Part shown: one piece after another, positions 36,434-50,463 of the stretch | Layout: the number at the start of each line of letters is the position of its first letter | Position numbering within the stretch: the stretch's first letter is position 1 | From: Triops longicaudatus | Taxonomy: Eukaryota > Arthropoda > Branchiopoda > Notostraca > Triopsidae | Direction: 5' to 3' | Assembly: GCA_022885665.1 (NCBI GenBank) | Contig: JAGQDJ010000053.1 | Coordinates: forward strand, 62,001-126,000 | Length of the DNA stretch: 64,000 bases | Made by a program: the position numbers and the translations under genes | The notes under the pieces: generated by a model | Databases searched by the model: none | The model's input: the letters and a program-made list of their open reading frames with translations, nothing else | Told to the model about the DNA's origin: nothing

Positions 36434-38711
36434 ATGAAGTTCTCTTCGTCGTTCTTCGGCACTGAAGTGATAAGTGTGATATTCTTACTTTTCTTCACAT
36501 CGGAAGATCGTAGTGGTGTACGTCATAAATTGTACTTCGATTGCTGTAAGTGAATTGCGTTATTTGTAAATGCTCCAGAATCAGTTGTATTTTACGTGAA
36601 AAAAGTAATTGTCGTTCCCGTGCAGTATGCAGATATCGGTGGTAAACGTGGAGTATGTTAGTTTTTCAAACATTTATATGCTTTGTTTAAACTGTTTGAC
36701 TCTTTACTTATTTCGGATGTGTTGTGAATGCTTTATTTATATAAATTTTTCGACAAAAATTTTGCTTTCATACATGGCATATTTTTCGATTTTGGGTTTT
36801 CTTTTTGTAGTGTTTTGCTGGTCCCGGGAAGTATACGGTGTAGTGTTGGTTTGTTGGGCTGTTAGGCAAGAGCGCGGAAACTTTGTTAGGGAGCCGGTTG
36901 GACAATTGTAACGATGCAGTAAAACGCATGTAAAGAAAGTGCGTGAAAATTTACTTTCTAAAACATTAAATATTTGGAAAATCACGTTAAGTAGCGGTAA
37001 AGTAGAGAAGATTTAGTCAAATTGCAAGTCATGATCCACTTGTTTGAAGAATTATAAATGTTGAAGTGTAAGTTCTACGGCGGCTGGCAGAAATCCCCAT
37101 CTTCACGAACATGCGTAACAAGTTACGTAACGAGAAAACCCAAAATCTCTTAAAAAATAGCAGACTTGACCCTAAACCAACAGGATCACAAAGAAAGCTA
37201 GAATCTCAAGTGTCAAAGTAGAAAACTTATTGCACTTCAGCATTACAGTAAACATATCACTGTATAGTTTAAAAAGTGAAATTTGTCATTCAATACGAGC
37301 GAATTAAGCATCCGTAATGGAACACAAGAAAACCAATAGGTTTGAAAGTTCGCTTGAATAATCGACCCCTTTAATAATCATACTCTTTCCTTGATCCCTT
37401 TGTAAGGCCCCCGCCACGTTTTCATATAATCAATAGCCTTCGCATAGCTATATTGCACACGTCATTTTCTTCGTTTTGTTATTCATGTTTCCTGGTCAGT
37501 GATGCATATCCCTTTATGTTTATCGTTTTGTCAATAAACCAGCACCTTTTGTTGCCTCTACAGGTAGTCGCCGAAACGGAGGGGTTGGAGAATTGACAGG
37601 GTTAATAGGTCGTGTGACCCCCCATGGCCAATATCCAGGGTCGGCCAGTGCTCCAAACCCAGCCATGTTGGAAGCAGCACCGCTAGATGGCAATCAAGCT
37701 TCAGGAAGCCGAGTACTCGATGCGCACCCATTACAAGAAGGTAAATATTGATGTGTACTCACAAGGGAGATTTTTGGACGTCGTACTTTCGACTTGGTGA
37801 AAACTTTTCTCCGCTTCTCATATTCTTTCCGTTTTCTTTACGTCACAATCACGACTAGCTTATTTCTTCGCAATCAGAACTTGTAAAGACAATTAAAGCG
37901 TGTTTACAAAACTAGTCTCGACAACCTCGCATATCTTGCAAAAGGCATGGGAAATCGAAATCGATTCTTGCGAAGCTAAAATAAAGCAGAAGTGTCCTTG
38001 CCATATTCCATCAGAAAGAACGCTTTAGGAATATAACACGAACCTTACGTTCATTCATTTCACAGCTCGGAACGTATTGCGTTTTGCATGCATCGTTAAG
38101 GAGCACAATTGAGTTCTTGAGATGGAAATATGACCGTTAACCAATTTTGGGCACTTCTCTACTGTACGCGCCCTCACCCTTTAGGTTATATTCAATTGTG
38201 TTACTTTAGATTAAGTTACGTTAATTCAGATTAGCTAAAGTTTTTACACTAGAGACGCCAGGAATCACATTAAACGGATTGGATAAAACACACTTTAACC
38301 CTTTTTGCCGTTATCCTTTCCACAATTCTTGGTAATCATAGGTTAATTTAGTTCCATTAACATTATCTAGTACGAATAGTATGTATATAAAAACTCCTGG
38401 GGTGGTAAAAAACGTATCAGGGTGTACAATAGAAAAGTACCCAATCGTATATTTGGAAAGTAGATTAGTAGGAAAGGTATTTCAATGTAAACTGTGTGTT
38501 TCGGAACCACTTGCGTGATTGAATTACGCGCCATTAAACCGGTATGTCACGAGAGTCTTCATTACGCTCACGCATTTCGTGACTGTAGCTATCTTCGGCC
38601 CTCTTGGAACTCTACAAACCAAATCCAGTAATTAGCAACAAAGCAAGCCACGTGTATGACGTCTAATTTCTCTTGACGTTTACAGGATTTCCATGTCAGT
38701 GGACGTCTTAA
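36434..38711 (+). CDS. Candidate small secreted protein (104 aa, three exons)
   Basis: Exon 1 (36434-36545) encodes a typical signal peptide (MKFSSSFFGTEVISVIFLLF, cleavage likely after FTS) and ends at a strong GTAAGT donor in phase 1. Exon 2 (37564-37740) follows a strong pyrimidine-rich acceptor (CCTCTACAG) and is open for 58 codons in the matching phase. It has a dibasic site (CCSRRNGG) and a Gly/Pro/Ala-rich body. A possible last exon (38686-38711) closes the frame with FPCQWTS and a stop. The mature chain would have three cysteines. Size and processing sites would suit a peptide precursor, but no known neuropeptide motif is recognised. Exon 3 is the least certain. Exon 2 could instead join the KChIP gene downstream (see findings). 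Confidence 0.42.
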
Positions 38712-41700
38712 TATTGTCAAGTCCTTTACAACTCAACGCAGCTTTTCTGTTCGTTTTCTGCCTTATCAAATACCCTGTCCTTTAAAGTAGTAATTTATTA
38801 AAAAGTAATTACAGCAAAATTTACCTTTCACGACTTACACTTTGACTTACAGTCAAGGAATAGCTTAAGTCAACAGGAACGTTTATTTACTCCGCGATTC
38901 GCGGCGTGTTTTACTTATCTTACTTATAAACTAATAACAGGATTCAACTTGGTACTTTTTTAGTTCGACTTGTGATAAACCTTACGAAAATGTACTGCGA
39001 TAATGGTCGACAGTACTGAGACGGGTAAAATGTGTGGACCCTGTTGCCATCTAATTGCATAACAGCATTTGTGCTTTTGACTTTTTCAATTGTTTCTGTG
39101 TTTGTGCGTTGAAGCAATTCCAATTTTAAAGGAAGGTGATCAACGTAAAGAGAACAATAAATCAATGTTTTGCTCAACCGTGGCTGCTTATCTGCAACTT
39201 TTAGAAGAGAACAAGCTTTCAGAGCTTTAATTATACCCGTCCGGGAGATGTCAATGCAATTATGAAGCAATTTATAAATACTAAGTCATATATCTGAAGT
39301 TTATTATTGCCTGGAGCTTTTGCTGTTGTGAAGGTACTATATTGATCCAAGTATTTGAAGAAATCTCTTTTCCTCAAAGTACTTTCGTTTGAAGGATTTC
39401 CATGTTTTTTCTTGTGCGAAAGTTATTTGCGGATTGTAGCATGGTAACTACGGCATTTGGCATCCGTGTGACATTATTATTCTATGAAGTTCCTACAAAG
39501 CACAAATCTCCAAACGGTTGAGACATTTTTACCGTCGAAAATTTTTACGTATTCGGCAAAAAGTATGAGAAGTTCATCAACAGCAAAAGAGCATTAAAAT
39601 AAAACTATATTTCGTTTTTGTACCGTTCAGCCATTTCGTACATTTTATAGCGTGTTGTTCTATATCGCAGTATGTTTACTTTATGAATTTCCTTTTGTTT
39701 AGTTTGGCGTCTCTTAAAGCTAGCCCTGGGGTTCAAGAAGAAGGAAAAGGCTATCTCCATGGGTAAGTTTAGTCCCTTTTTTATACTCCCGTGCCGTAAA
39801 TGCACAATTAGATTGCACATACTCAGGTTCCGTCTGTGAGCCTAAGAAACGGGAAAATGTGTAAAACATTGAAGGAAGGAACTCAAAGCTTGACTTCAAA
39901 TTCACATTCAAACTCCGGTTGATTTTCTTACCCAAGATGGACAAAACTTGCGGTGTCTGAAAGCTGTCCCCTCACTTTGCAGTTTATGCAAAGTGCATGC
40001 TGTCATCACACATCAAGAACGAGGCAGCGAGAAGAGAAGGGCTCGGGTGCATGACACCAACGGCAGTAATGCTGATAGAACGCAGGCATGGCAGCTGTCA
40101 AGGGAAGGACTCTTAAACGTTACTCACGAGAAAAAAGTTGATAAACACCTTTTTTGTCCTAAGCGAAGTTTTTCCTCCTCTTTAACCGTGTAACGCTCTG
40201 ATTTCCCACTCCCTTCGCAAGAAAATTCTCAAGTTCTTCTTTTTTCCTCGATAAGAGCTACAGTCTCTGCCCTGAAATGTGAGGAGGTAATTAATACCTA
40301 TTTTCGTGTTGTGCCTGTAAGTAAACTTTTCCCTACCTGATTCAGTAATTCATTTTCGCCACAACGGAAGGTTACAGCTACTAAATTCCTGTTTTCCTGC
40401 GATAGGGGAGGGCAGTAATGCTGCTTTAGATGTATGTGAAGGGTTCGTTCACTTGAAGATGTTGCGAAGAGAGTCTAGTTGGATAATGCATTCGATATGT
40501 TTACTTTGTGCTAGGTTATGATCAAAAGTTAGGTACAGTTATTAAAACATGTAGAGAATAAAGTAGCAAACTATTTAAGAGTCGTGATTGTTGTCCGGGT
40601 GTTCAAATTATTTACTGATCAGACAAGCAATTGGTACCGGTTATAATTAGAGTAAATGTTCCAAAATGTGGAGAATTTGGTAAGAGGAGAGGACAGAAGA
40701 CCCTACGTTGTGATTGGGGTAGGCTTTCAGGTAGGATGGGTTGGTTTCCTGTGGTAGAGATGTACGAGAGATGTACGAGGTATCTTAAGACTGAGAGGTA
40801 TATGAGATTACTACTAGGAGTCGACGAGAATACCACTCTGAGTCTAGAATAATACTAGTCTATTACTACTAGAATACTACTCTATTTTACAATAGGAATG
40901 ACGAGCTTATATACACAAGTGAAAGGACACTATACCGGATAGAAAATTAGTAACGTTAGGAGAAATCAACTACAATAAGCGGAGAAAGCATACAACTTTC
41001 AGAGTGAAGGGCAATACAAAGGGGAAAGGATTAGAAAATAAGAAAATAGATACATCTCAACAATACACAACAAGGAATTTCACACACAAAAGAGTGGACG
41101 CCATTGCTTTCGTTAGTACGTAGGATATATAAAATTTCGTGCATTTTGACAGTATTTTAATAGCTCCCTTTGTTGTTTTGATGTCGTTGAGCACTGAAGT
41201 GTCATGGAAGTTGCTTCTGACATCAAATGTGAGACGAAGAAAACAATCTAGTTGCTGGGAGTTGCACGGTATTTTTGTAGAAAGTTGTTGGAGACTTATT
41301 AAAACTGGATTGAAGAAGTTTGGTATGATATTGCTGAGATCGATTTATTCTGAACAGGAGCTTCGAATACTTTCAATCATTCAGTGTAAGAAGAATTTTT
41401 CTCGTGTTGGATATAAGAGAGCAGTAGAGTGTGATCATATTGTTAGACAGAATACACCAGTGAGAAAAATACTGCGTACTAGGACCCAAAAAGTTCTGGA
41501 AACGCCCCCATTCTGAGGAAGAAATGGAGGGATATCCTAAATCATCCCGAATAAACTGTACGCAGTGTGAAGCGTAGTTAGGTATCAATTAAAGCAGTAC
41601 CGTCATGCGGGGTAATCTCAAATGAGAAAGGGCCTTTTTCTAGTTTTTCTTGTAAATTTTGATTAATTTTTCGCAAAAGTGAAACAATAAGTCTTAACTT

Positions 41701-44700
41701 TGTAGGATGTTCTGCAGCGTGGAACAAGCCTTTCACATTTTATGTCAAAATGATATTCCGAGAATACTGTATTTTAAAATTTGGTATTCAAAATTAACCC
41801 GCTGTGAGTACACGAACAAGATATTGCTCGCCAAATATTCAGAAGTAACATTTTGTCAGAAAATTTCTTATTGGGGTTATTAGTATGGATCAGTTGAACA
41901 CGCTTGACCATTCTTTTTAAAGTAAATTAGTTCTGCTATTTTAGGAAAGAAATATGAATGAAAAAAAATCATCGGAGAATGAGGTACTTACCCCTTAAGA
42001 CTTGTTTCTTTTCACATTCGCACTTCACATTTCACATGCAGGCACATTATAAAGGTTTTACAGTAGTTACATCCTACAGAGTTAAAACTCACTGTTTCAC
42101 TTTTACGAAACTGGGCTAACCTGTATACTGTGGTTGCAGATCTTAATGCTTCACTTTTTGCTTTTAGTCTTTTCTGCCCACAGTCTTTTCAACTTTGAAA
42201 GGGGGCTTAATTTTTTACATGAGTTTTCGTGCACTATTTCTTCGCCAGTCGCACCCACCCTGACCCCGACGCGCTCCCCTCCTTTCCGAGCTAGCCCTGG
42301 GAAAACCGTAAGCCATAAACAAAGGGAAAAGGTTGAAGTTCACTGGGCGAACTTTTAACATCGAGTTTACCTGGAAGTAAACAGTTGCACCTACATTTCG
42401 ATTTGGTCGATGCATTGTGTTTCTGAAAGAAAAGAAAACAGTGCCTTATTGGTAAACAGTCATTATAAACATTTATTATAAACAGTCCTAGTTGTTTCTG
42501 GTAGTGAAAATTCGAAGAAACTAAAATTGTGCCAAAAAAGTATTTTAATTGCAACTTCTAATTGCCTTGAAATGTGTAAAAACAAAAACTTGGTCGTGGT
42601 ATTCATCCCGTTATCTGGCGAGACATTATTGCGTTTCCTAGTTAAGGAACAGAAGATAGACCCCGAATTCCCATACAATGTTCAATGTCACCCAATGCAT
42701 TCAGAATTACCCCGGTTGAGATGCTCGATTTGTATCTTCCTAACTGCGATCTTGAGGTCAGAGATGCAGTGGAACAACTCTCAACTTTCTTTTAAAACAA
42801 AGTTTTAAAAGAAAAAGAACAACTGTTAACATTCGAACAACTCTCAACTCTGAAAAAACTCTGAACAACTCTGTTCATCATAAAAGAAAAGGAGAAAAAA
42901 CGAGGGCATTTATTAAACTATACAGTATCATCTTATTGACGAAACGTTACAACGTAAGATTCGCAATTGGGTTAACGAATTAAAATTGCATTTCTGTTTT
43001 ACTATTTTGCCATTGAACCTTACTGTGCATTGTGTTAGTACAGTATTAATCAAACGGAGAATTCACAAGGCGACCGCTACATAATGGACTTAAACAATCA
43101 AATTAAGTAACTGTTTTCAACAGTGCATTGTACATCCACCGGTATTTCTCACAGTCTAACCAATGTGTAAGGGCAATTCACTTACGCAACCTTTACATAG
43201 CATACATTTCCCAAATACTACCATGCAACGTTCCAAATGCTACCTAATGAAAAAAGAACAAATGTAATTTCCGAGACGTTCGCTTGTATAGAAAACATCT
43301 TGTAAGAAAATGGTATTAAACCAATGTCATAATGCATAGTTAAACATGTCTGTTTAACACCCAGTGGTAAAGGACAGCATAGTGGGCATTCTGTCAGCAT
43401 TCGTCAGAAAGGAAAAAGGCCAAACTGTAAGACGAAGGTGTCAAATGCATACGTGTGCATATGAGCGGAAATGTGTGGACATTGTCTCAGTTTTTGTAAC
43501 AGGAAGTGTTTCAAGTAAAGATCACAACGTTAGAAGGCAAAATTATAATCATGCTAGGACATAAAACATTTAAGCTGCGTATGAAGCAACACCACTTGTA
43601 GAAATTTTTCTCTTACTTTTGAACTCTTGCATCGAACTGAGTTATTCTAATGTATCAAAGGTAGCGAGCATTTACTTTATTTTGAATCGAAAAATTTTGG
43701 AGAGCCCAGATGTTACGACGTACTGAAATCCCTGCCACTCCTTAGCAAGTCAAGGGCTTCTTTTTTCATAAGAAAGTGCATAAATCTTTCCAAAGTCACA
43801 AGCTTCCTGGCAGTAGCTTATATTGAAATATATGCGCAAGTTTTTGGTATGGCATGTGTATGCAAATATTCTCAATATCAAGATTTTCCACTGTCGTGAC
43901 TATGAGTCGTATTCCCTGTGATCTTTTACCCATTATACAGGGCACGAGGCAACAAAAAATAGGTACAGCATAATCATTAGAACAAGGGTATGCTTATTAC
44001 GAAATTATAGTGCATATATGTCAATAAATACGTTTAACAAATAATATTACGTGAAAATCAATAAGATCCATCTTATGTGACTGAGTACAAGGAACATGAT
44101 GGGAGAGAGAGAAAAAGAATGAATAGCGACTTTTATTGGAGTTGATGACGAGCTAAAGCAAAGAAAACACTTGACAGATCTCCCGTGTGGTCGTTCATCG
44201 GAGTTTGTCTTGTTGTAAATTACGTTTCTCTCTCTCTCTCTCTCGGTCTGTATGTGGGTGCCCCTGAAATACGTTTGTTTTGTACGCTGTGCGTAGTGTA
44301 CTGCAAAGCTCTTGAGTTTGGGAGGCGGTCTGCAGTTGAAGATAGAGATTCTACGAAAGAATCTTTTCTCAACCGGATTTGTATAGTACAACTCGCTGTG
44401 ATTCCGTGCGATTTGCTCCTAACATAGGTAGCTCGAAAGGCCAAACTCCTCGTCGACTTGGAGCTAAGAGGCAGGAAGTTGTATTTTCTAGACCTGGATT
44501 TAAAAGCTCTGCACTCCCTCTTTCCTGATTTGGAAGCAATTTTTATCTTTTTCTTCTTGCTTCTGTGTACGTTGTTTGGGGATCCTTGAAGCAGTAATAA
44601 ATGTATTTTTTTTTTCAACAAGCCTGCACGCTAATCTAGTTTAGTGCGATTGGAAGCACATGTTGACTCAAAGAGGCCGTCAAGTGCAGAAACGCCATGC

Positions 44701-47700
44701 CAGTTGGTACGCTGGCACGCGTCAAGTCGTTTCTCTCTTATAGTAGGTAATGATGAAGTCGTGGGGGCTCTTGCTATTTTCTGCAACTGAAATTGAACAA
44801 GACGGCTAAGAAATGTTGATTAATATTCTAGGTTACCACCCGTGTGTGTGTGCCGAATCAAGTTAGCAGGGAATACGGAGTGAATAGTTTCTTGGGTGTG
44901 AGATTTTACCAGACAGTTTTAGGAAAATTTTGAAGACAACTTCCTAGGGACTATAAAGGTAACACTGTAAAGCTTTAAGTAGAAGAAAGTTCTGAAGAAA
45001 GTGTCAAATCAACAACATCTGGGTGGACTGCGCACTCACGTTATTTGAACGAGATCACTTCCGTATGAACACGTTATCTTGTTATATAACAAGTGTATAT
45101 TCTTGAGAAGTTGTCGAATAAAACTCAATTTCTTTGTCAGATACTTTAATTCTTCTTAATTTATAAAATGAGTGGAATACTGTATGTAGGAGAACGAAGT
45201 GATAAAAGACGAAGTAGCCTTTCATGTGTAATACGTAGGATGAACTAGCTATGAGGACGGTAAAGGTAAAGCGAGTGTTATTGCTAATTACTTGTATACA
45301 TGGCAAGCTCCGACGAACGAATCCGCAAACACAGAAAAATAGTTTACAAAACTTTTTTGATGTTAAGTTCTGCTTCCTTTTCCGGGTCAAGATCTGTTTT
45401 GGAAATTGGCTTTGTTAGTTTTCACAATTAGCGAATTCCAATTTGTGCATTTTATATTAGATAGACTATAGCTCATTACCCTGGGCTGATTATTTTACTG
45501 TTTTAAATAAATTTTTGATAAATTAAACGAAATTTTTTAAATGAAACTAAAAATTTGTATGTTTCGTTGCTTCGCAGCAACGAAACATAAGAATCAGTTA
45601 CTTTAGAGAAAAGGTGTTTAAGCGTAGTATTTGTTTTAGTCAGAAACAATGTTCATTGTTTAAACGTGTGTTGAACATGCACATAAAAGCAAAGGAGCTG
45701 TCAAGTCGAATTTTTGGTTTCGACAATAGCAAAATTAGATTTCGACTACTGTTTACAATAAGCTTTCTAGTTTTTCATTTTATATTCTAAAAAGGTATTT
45801 TGAGTTATTAGGTTTGAATTTGAAAATTGCACCTCCCATCTATCTTTCGTTTGTTTGTGCTAACATTTTTTTGGGTTGCCTTCCACTTGAACGTCTTTCC
45901 TCCTCCATACACTTTAAAACACAGTTTTTGTTATAACAAATTTCATGTGTAATAGTTTTTAGTGAAAGTTGTACAGGAAAAATAATTTACTTTGTCAACA
46001 GTAATACTATAGTCTGTGTAAAACACTTTACTTCTAGCTTTGTAAATGTAAAGAAAAATTTTATCCACATTACAAGAGTTATTTGTAAAATTAATGTATA
46101 TTTTATAGTTTTGTTTACAGCCGTTTCTTTTAAAACGTACAATTTGGCTTGTAAATACACTTACTGAGGAGGACTGAAAAATTGTATACGTCTAAAATTC
46201 TTGGGGAAAAACTGTACGCTTACTTCTTGGAAAAGAATCGCTTGAAAATTGGCTTAAAAGTGTTTTACGCAGGGTTACCTTGAATATTTCGTAGGAAAGC
46301 AATTAAATTTACGTAATACTGCAAGTAATCTGTTGTAGACAATATTACTGAAATGTTCGCTGTAGGTCACCTAAAAGTTGTTGTAAATTCCTTGTAATTT
46401 TACATGTTTTACGGTGTATGCACAAATGAAAATGTTATCTTTGCGAAGGTTAAGAATTCAAAAGATCTTTTTTTTTTCTTTAAAAAAAAACTAAGATAAG
46501 AAACCAATCTATTTCATGGTGGAAAATACAACTATGTCGTCCGACAAAATATGTGCAGGACAGTTGAAGTTCAATGTTCCTTGCTTTAGGTATTTGTTTT
46601 TTACAAAGGACTATGACACCCAAGGGCAGAATTTCTTTTAATGGTGACAAATGAAGTTTATTACATAGGAAAATGCTGTCAGAAAACTTGTTTCTTTAGA
46701 TTGAGACGCTCATAAGTATTTTTTCACAGAGTAGACACAACGCAATGGGATTCATTTCCTTTGCGGAAGTGGGAAAAACGAGCTTATTTTAAGAAAATGA
46801 GACTGGGAAAAAGAATTCTTTGTTTGGTGTACACACACCGCCGTTGCCTTTTTTTGGTAAATGTATAAGATGGAGTAGGCGTATAATTTAACGATTCTTT
46901 TCACGGTTATAGAGTAGATGTAGGGGAAGGATTATGGGAAGAAAGCAAAGGCAGGAGCAGAAGTAGTAGCTTTGAGTTACGATAAAATCCAGCCTCTTTA
47001 CTTAACGTAATGGTCTCTATCGTCTTGTCTTGTTAGATGTTCTTATTCTCTAAATCCGTTCAAGGAATAAACGTTTGTGTAGTCTCAAATACCAGGGATT
47101 GACGAAATAGCCCAAGACACTTTGCGACGTTAAATTTTTCCCCCTGACTTTACTCGGCAACGGTACACTTGCGACCACTAAACTTGGCTTCTTGGGGTAT
47201 TTCATTCGACAGAAACGCAGAATTGGGCGTGTCGCTTTCCCATTCCATTGCATATCATGGCCGACCCCCCAGTGGTAGGCCTCTCAAGTGATACAAGCCT
47301 TGACACTTTGGCTTACCCAGCTTCCTTTTCTTCACACCAGTTGAATTCCGAGCCAATTTTAGTATGCCAGATTTCCTTCCCAAATTCTTTTATTCTCTGG
47401 GAGAGGAAAACGTTGCTATAAGTTCGAGTGGTTGACCGAACGTTTTTAGTTTTTTTTTATTTTTTTTTTTTTTTTTTTGAGATGGCAACAATTTGACGAA
47501 GTATTTCTACGACTTAACGATTGACGACAGAAGGGGAGAAAAAAAAGCCTTCATCACGTTGCGTCACGAATTAGGTTTTATTACCAAAAGTGTGAAAATT
47601 TCACCGCAACAGTGTTAAAATGAATATAATTTTTCTCACTTACGAGCAATACGAACCATGCTCAGCCTGAAAGTTGGGGGTGTGGAGTGGTCAAGCAGTA

Positions 47701-48382
47701 AGAACAAAACAAAAGATAAAACGAAGATTAAAGTGGGTAAGCAGAAGCAGTTTGAAGCATAAATGTTGCCTGACCGTTAAAAGCATCGTTGCTTTCCACT
47801 TTACAGAGTTCGTAGTGCCCTGAGGCTGTCGCGATGCGTCAGTCATCTTGAGACGTTCAAGTTGAGCGGACGTAGAGGACGGCAGTCGCTCTCGTTTCCG
47901 TTGCTGGTGATTTTTCATATTGTTTTCCTAGCTCTTTGTGATTTCCAAATTGGTCCAACCATTGAGTGAACGTTTCGGGGACGCTTTCTCCCTCTTCAAT
48001 AAGGTTTCCTATTTTAGCGAAGTTCAAAGATGCTGTTTTTCCACCCGAGAAGTTAAAGCTCCCAGTCTCATTGTGTGTTCTCGAGTTTATCGTACAATTG
48101 AGCCCTTCCCGCCAACTCGGTTTCCAACTTTCGTCGTGTCCGTCTTTCAGTGAACACCCAAGTTGGCTCAAATTTAACAGAACGTAGTAAACTTGGATAT
48201 TTCCGTTGCTGGGATCTTGGGAGTTCTGCAAGAGATATGAAATTGCAAATTAGGGGGCGAGCTATGGAAATAACGCAAAAAGACGAGACTAGTTAAACGA
48301 GCACGGTGTCAAAAAGGAGATTTGACTTTTATTATTGTTCCAAGTGTTTTTTCGTCAGTTGGAAAGGGTCTTTGAAGTCAAT
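38712..48382. other. Large gene-poor region
   Basis: About 9.7 kb with no recognised gene. Contents seen: a perfect 14-bp hairpin at 45558-45589, a CT/GA microsatellite at 44228-44244, a T-rich tract at 47452-47479, and a minus-strand open stretch at 47857-48231. That stretch has a good acceptor (TCTCTTGCAG), no stop for about 120 codons and four sequons (NLS, NCT, NET, NFS), and may be an orphan exon. If the KChIP alternative-start idea is right, most of this region is intron. Confidence 0.35.
45558..45589. repeat. Perfect 14-bp hairpin
   Basis: TATGTTTCGTTGCT (45558-45571), loop TCGC, then its exact reverse complement (45576-45589). Purpose unknown. Confidence 0.7.
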
Positions 48383-48953
48383 TTAATTAAGGGGCCCGTG
48401 GCTAATTAGACAAGATCTTAGGGAATGCTCTTCTCTTAGCTTCCGAACAAGCAAGAAGAAGGCGAAGAGAACGAAGCAAAATAAGAGTGCTAATGGAATC
48501 GTAAAAGCAATTGGAGCGAGTGTTGACTACCCGGGGAATCGCCCCCGATTCTAAAGGAGGGTATGATCCCTGCTAACTGGGATCATTGTACCGTACCTCG
48601 TTTTTTTTCGTACTTCGTTCTCTGGATTATATTGTGGAGAAGCTGCGTGCGTGCGAAGAGCATAGCAACGTCGCGTATGCTAGTCACGTAGAAAGACGAA
48701 TAAGAAAATACAACTGTACTAATGAAAAAGGGGTTAAAGAATAGGATTGTTGAGGTGTCTCCGGAATCGTGATGTTTTGACATAGATGAAATGAGAACGG
48801 CGTAGAATTCCGTGGAATACATGTATATGGTGGATCTTTTGTCATCTTGGAGTCCCAACTTCCCATAAGTAATCTTAGCTTTTGATTGCTTCGCCGCAAC
48901 GGTAACGGAATTTCTAAAAAGTTGATTATTCCATTGCATCGCTCCAATGCCAT
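48383..48953 (-). CDS. Weak candidate: short type I membrane protein, two exons
   Basis: Exon 48720-48953 (ATG at 48953, TAA just upstream in frame) encodes a Cys-containing segment with sequons NST and NIT and ends at ATTA|GTACAG in phase 0. Exon 48383-48526 follows a GGGTAG acceptor in phase 0. It encodes a strong membrane segment (IAFTIPLALLFCFVLFAFFL) with a basic stop-transfer (RKLREEH) and a stop, 125 residues in all. No signal peptide is present, so a further 5' exon may be missing. A competing frame of 130 codons covers the first exon. No family recognised. Confidence 0.28.
48536..48586. repeat. Two adjacent perfect hairpins
   Basis: GAATCG (48536-48541), loop CCCC, CGATTC (48546-48551); then ATGATCCC (48563-48570), 8-nt loop, GGGATCAT (48579-48586). 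They lie just before the 3' splice site of the candidate membrane-protein exon on the minus strand. Confidence 0.6.
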
Positions 48954-48975
48954 TTAATCTAATACCTTTAATCAA

Positions 48976-50455
48976 CTCCGTATGCCTAGTGAATGCCGTT
49001 GTTTATTCTTCTTTACGTTAAGAGGAGTTGGTGGATGACGGAAGCTGAAAAGATGAATAGAATAACAAGATATTTAAGGCGCAGATATGTATAAGAATAT
49101 TTTTCATGGGTAAAGTGGAACTTTGTCTCACTTTTCCACACTAATGAGTCTCCAGTTTCCGTTCTTAATAATCTCTTGCTTTTTTTAATGATGCTCCTTT
49201 AGGATTCTTAGGGCACATAATACAGGGGAGTTGCAGTCTATGATGAAGCTCCGTTAGAATAGGATCCATCGTTACCTGTAGCAATATGACTCGCCTTTGC
49301 TTGTAACTCGTGAAGTGCTCTCTTAAACCGTATTCTTTGGAGAGGCGAATTGCAGTGTAATGGTACGCTGAGCTTTTTCTTCTTCTTCTTCTTTTTTTTC
49401 AAGCAGGTTCCTTTTTCATATACGTTTATTATGTGAAAAAAAGTTTTAACTATTTATCGTCAGGAGCTTAAGTTAATGTAAACTTCATCACTTGCTAAGT
49501 CATTACAATAAGCATCTAATGAGAAGAATTGTGTATTGTCTCCGGTATTGCATTGACACAAAATAGTTGGTAGTATTAGAGTCGTATGTGGCAAATAGGC
49601 TACTCTGGAATCTTCGAATCAGTGCAAAATGTAGCTGTCTGAGTTATGGTATTCACACCTTTAAAGTGTTCTTGCAAGTGCTTTGTTATCAGCGTATTTG
49701 AGTTCTGTGGTAATTTTCCTAACGAAATTTGGAGAATAGTTTGTCACTCCAGACAGAAAAAAATATATTAGAAGTGAATTTTTTTAGACCTATTTTTAAA
49801 CCTGGATTCTTTAGAATGTCGAGTTGCGACTTCAAACGAACTCGTTTCCCTAGCAAAAACTCGCACATACAACCGTAGGTAAATCACTTCGTAAGCTGAA
49901 GCTCCACTGTAATTTTTTGTCTCTTCTCCAAGCTTTCACTCTTTCTTTACGCTCAATAGACGTTGTTTTTTATAGATCTTTCAATCCAGTTAAATGACTG
50001 GTAAATTGCGAATACTTTTTTCTTGTGACATTTAAGAAATCTAAACTAATCTTGGCGCGTAAGAAGTAGAGCAGAAAACCAATGCCTGATATGCATTAGT
50101 TGCAAGTAAAACTCTCAATCTTTTCTTTTCGGCCATAAACAGATCTCCTAAATGTCGAGCTTATTTACGCGATTTTTTGCACTATGGCTATTTTTTTAAC
50201 TCTCGGAAATATCTTTCGATACACCATTTTATTAGGCCTCAAGAGTATCACAGTTGAAGTCAAGCGAGTTTAATGTGACACAAATTATTCCCGCGAGCTT
50301 GAGCTCGCATAAGTTTGCTTAGTGAAATTGAATTTTGGGCGAATGTTACCCGTAGAGAAATTCCTGGTTCATTTTGAAAAAAATCTGAGTTGATGAGAAA
50401 CTACAAGAGAATTCTGTTACGTTTTTAAAAGCGAACAATGCGATTTTCTCCTACT
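48976..50455. other. Intergenic, no gene seen
   Basis: AT-rich spacer with TTC repeats near 49378-49392. Nothing exon-like. Confidence 0.4.
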
Positions 50456-50463
50456 GTGTAACG

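Noticed and set aside
41139..41516. 125-codon plus-strand frame
   Set aside because: No family similarity or splice context; consistent with chance in AT-rich DNA.
44228..44244. CT repeat as an array of interest
   Set aside because: Plain microsatellite; no spacers or repeats of CRISPR type anywhere in the window.
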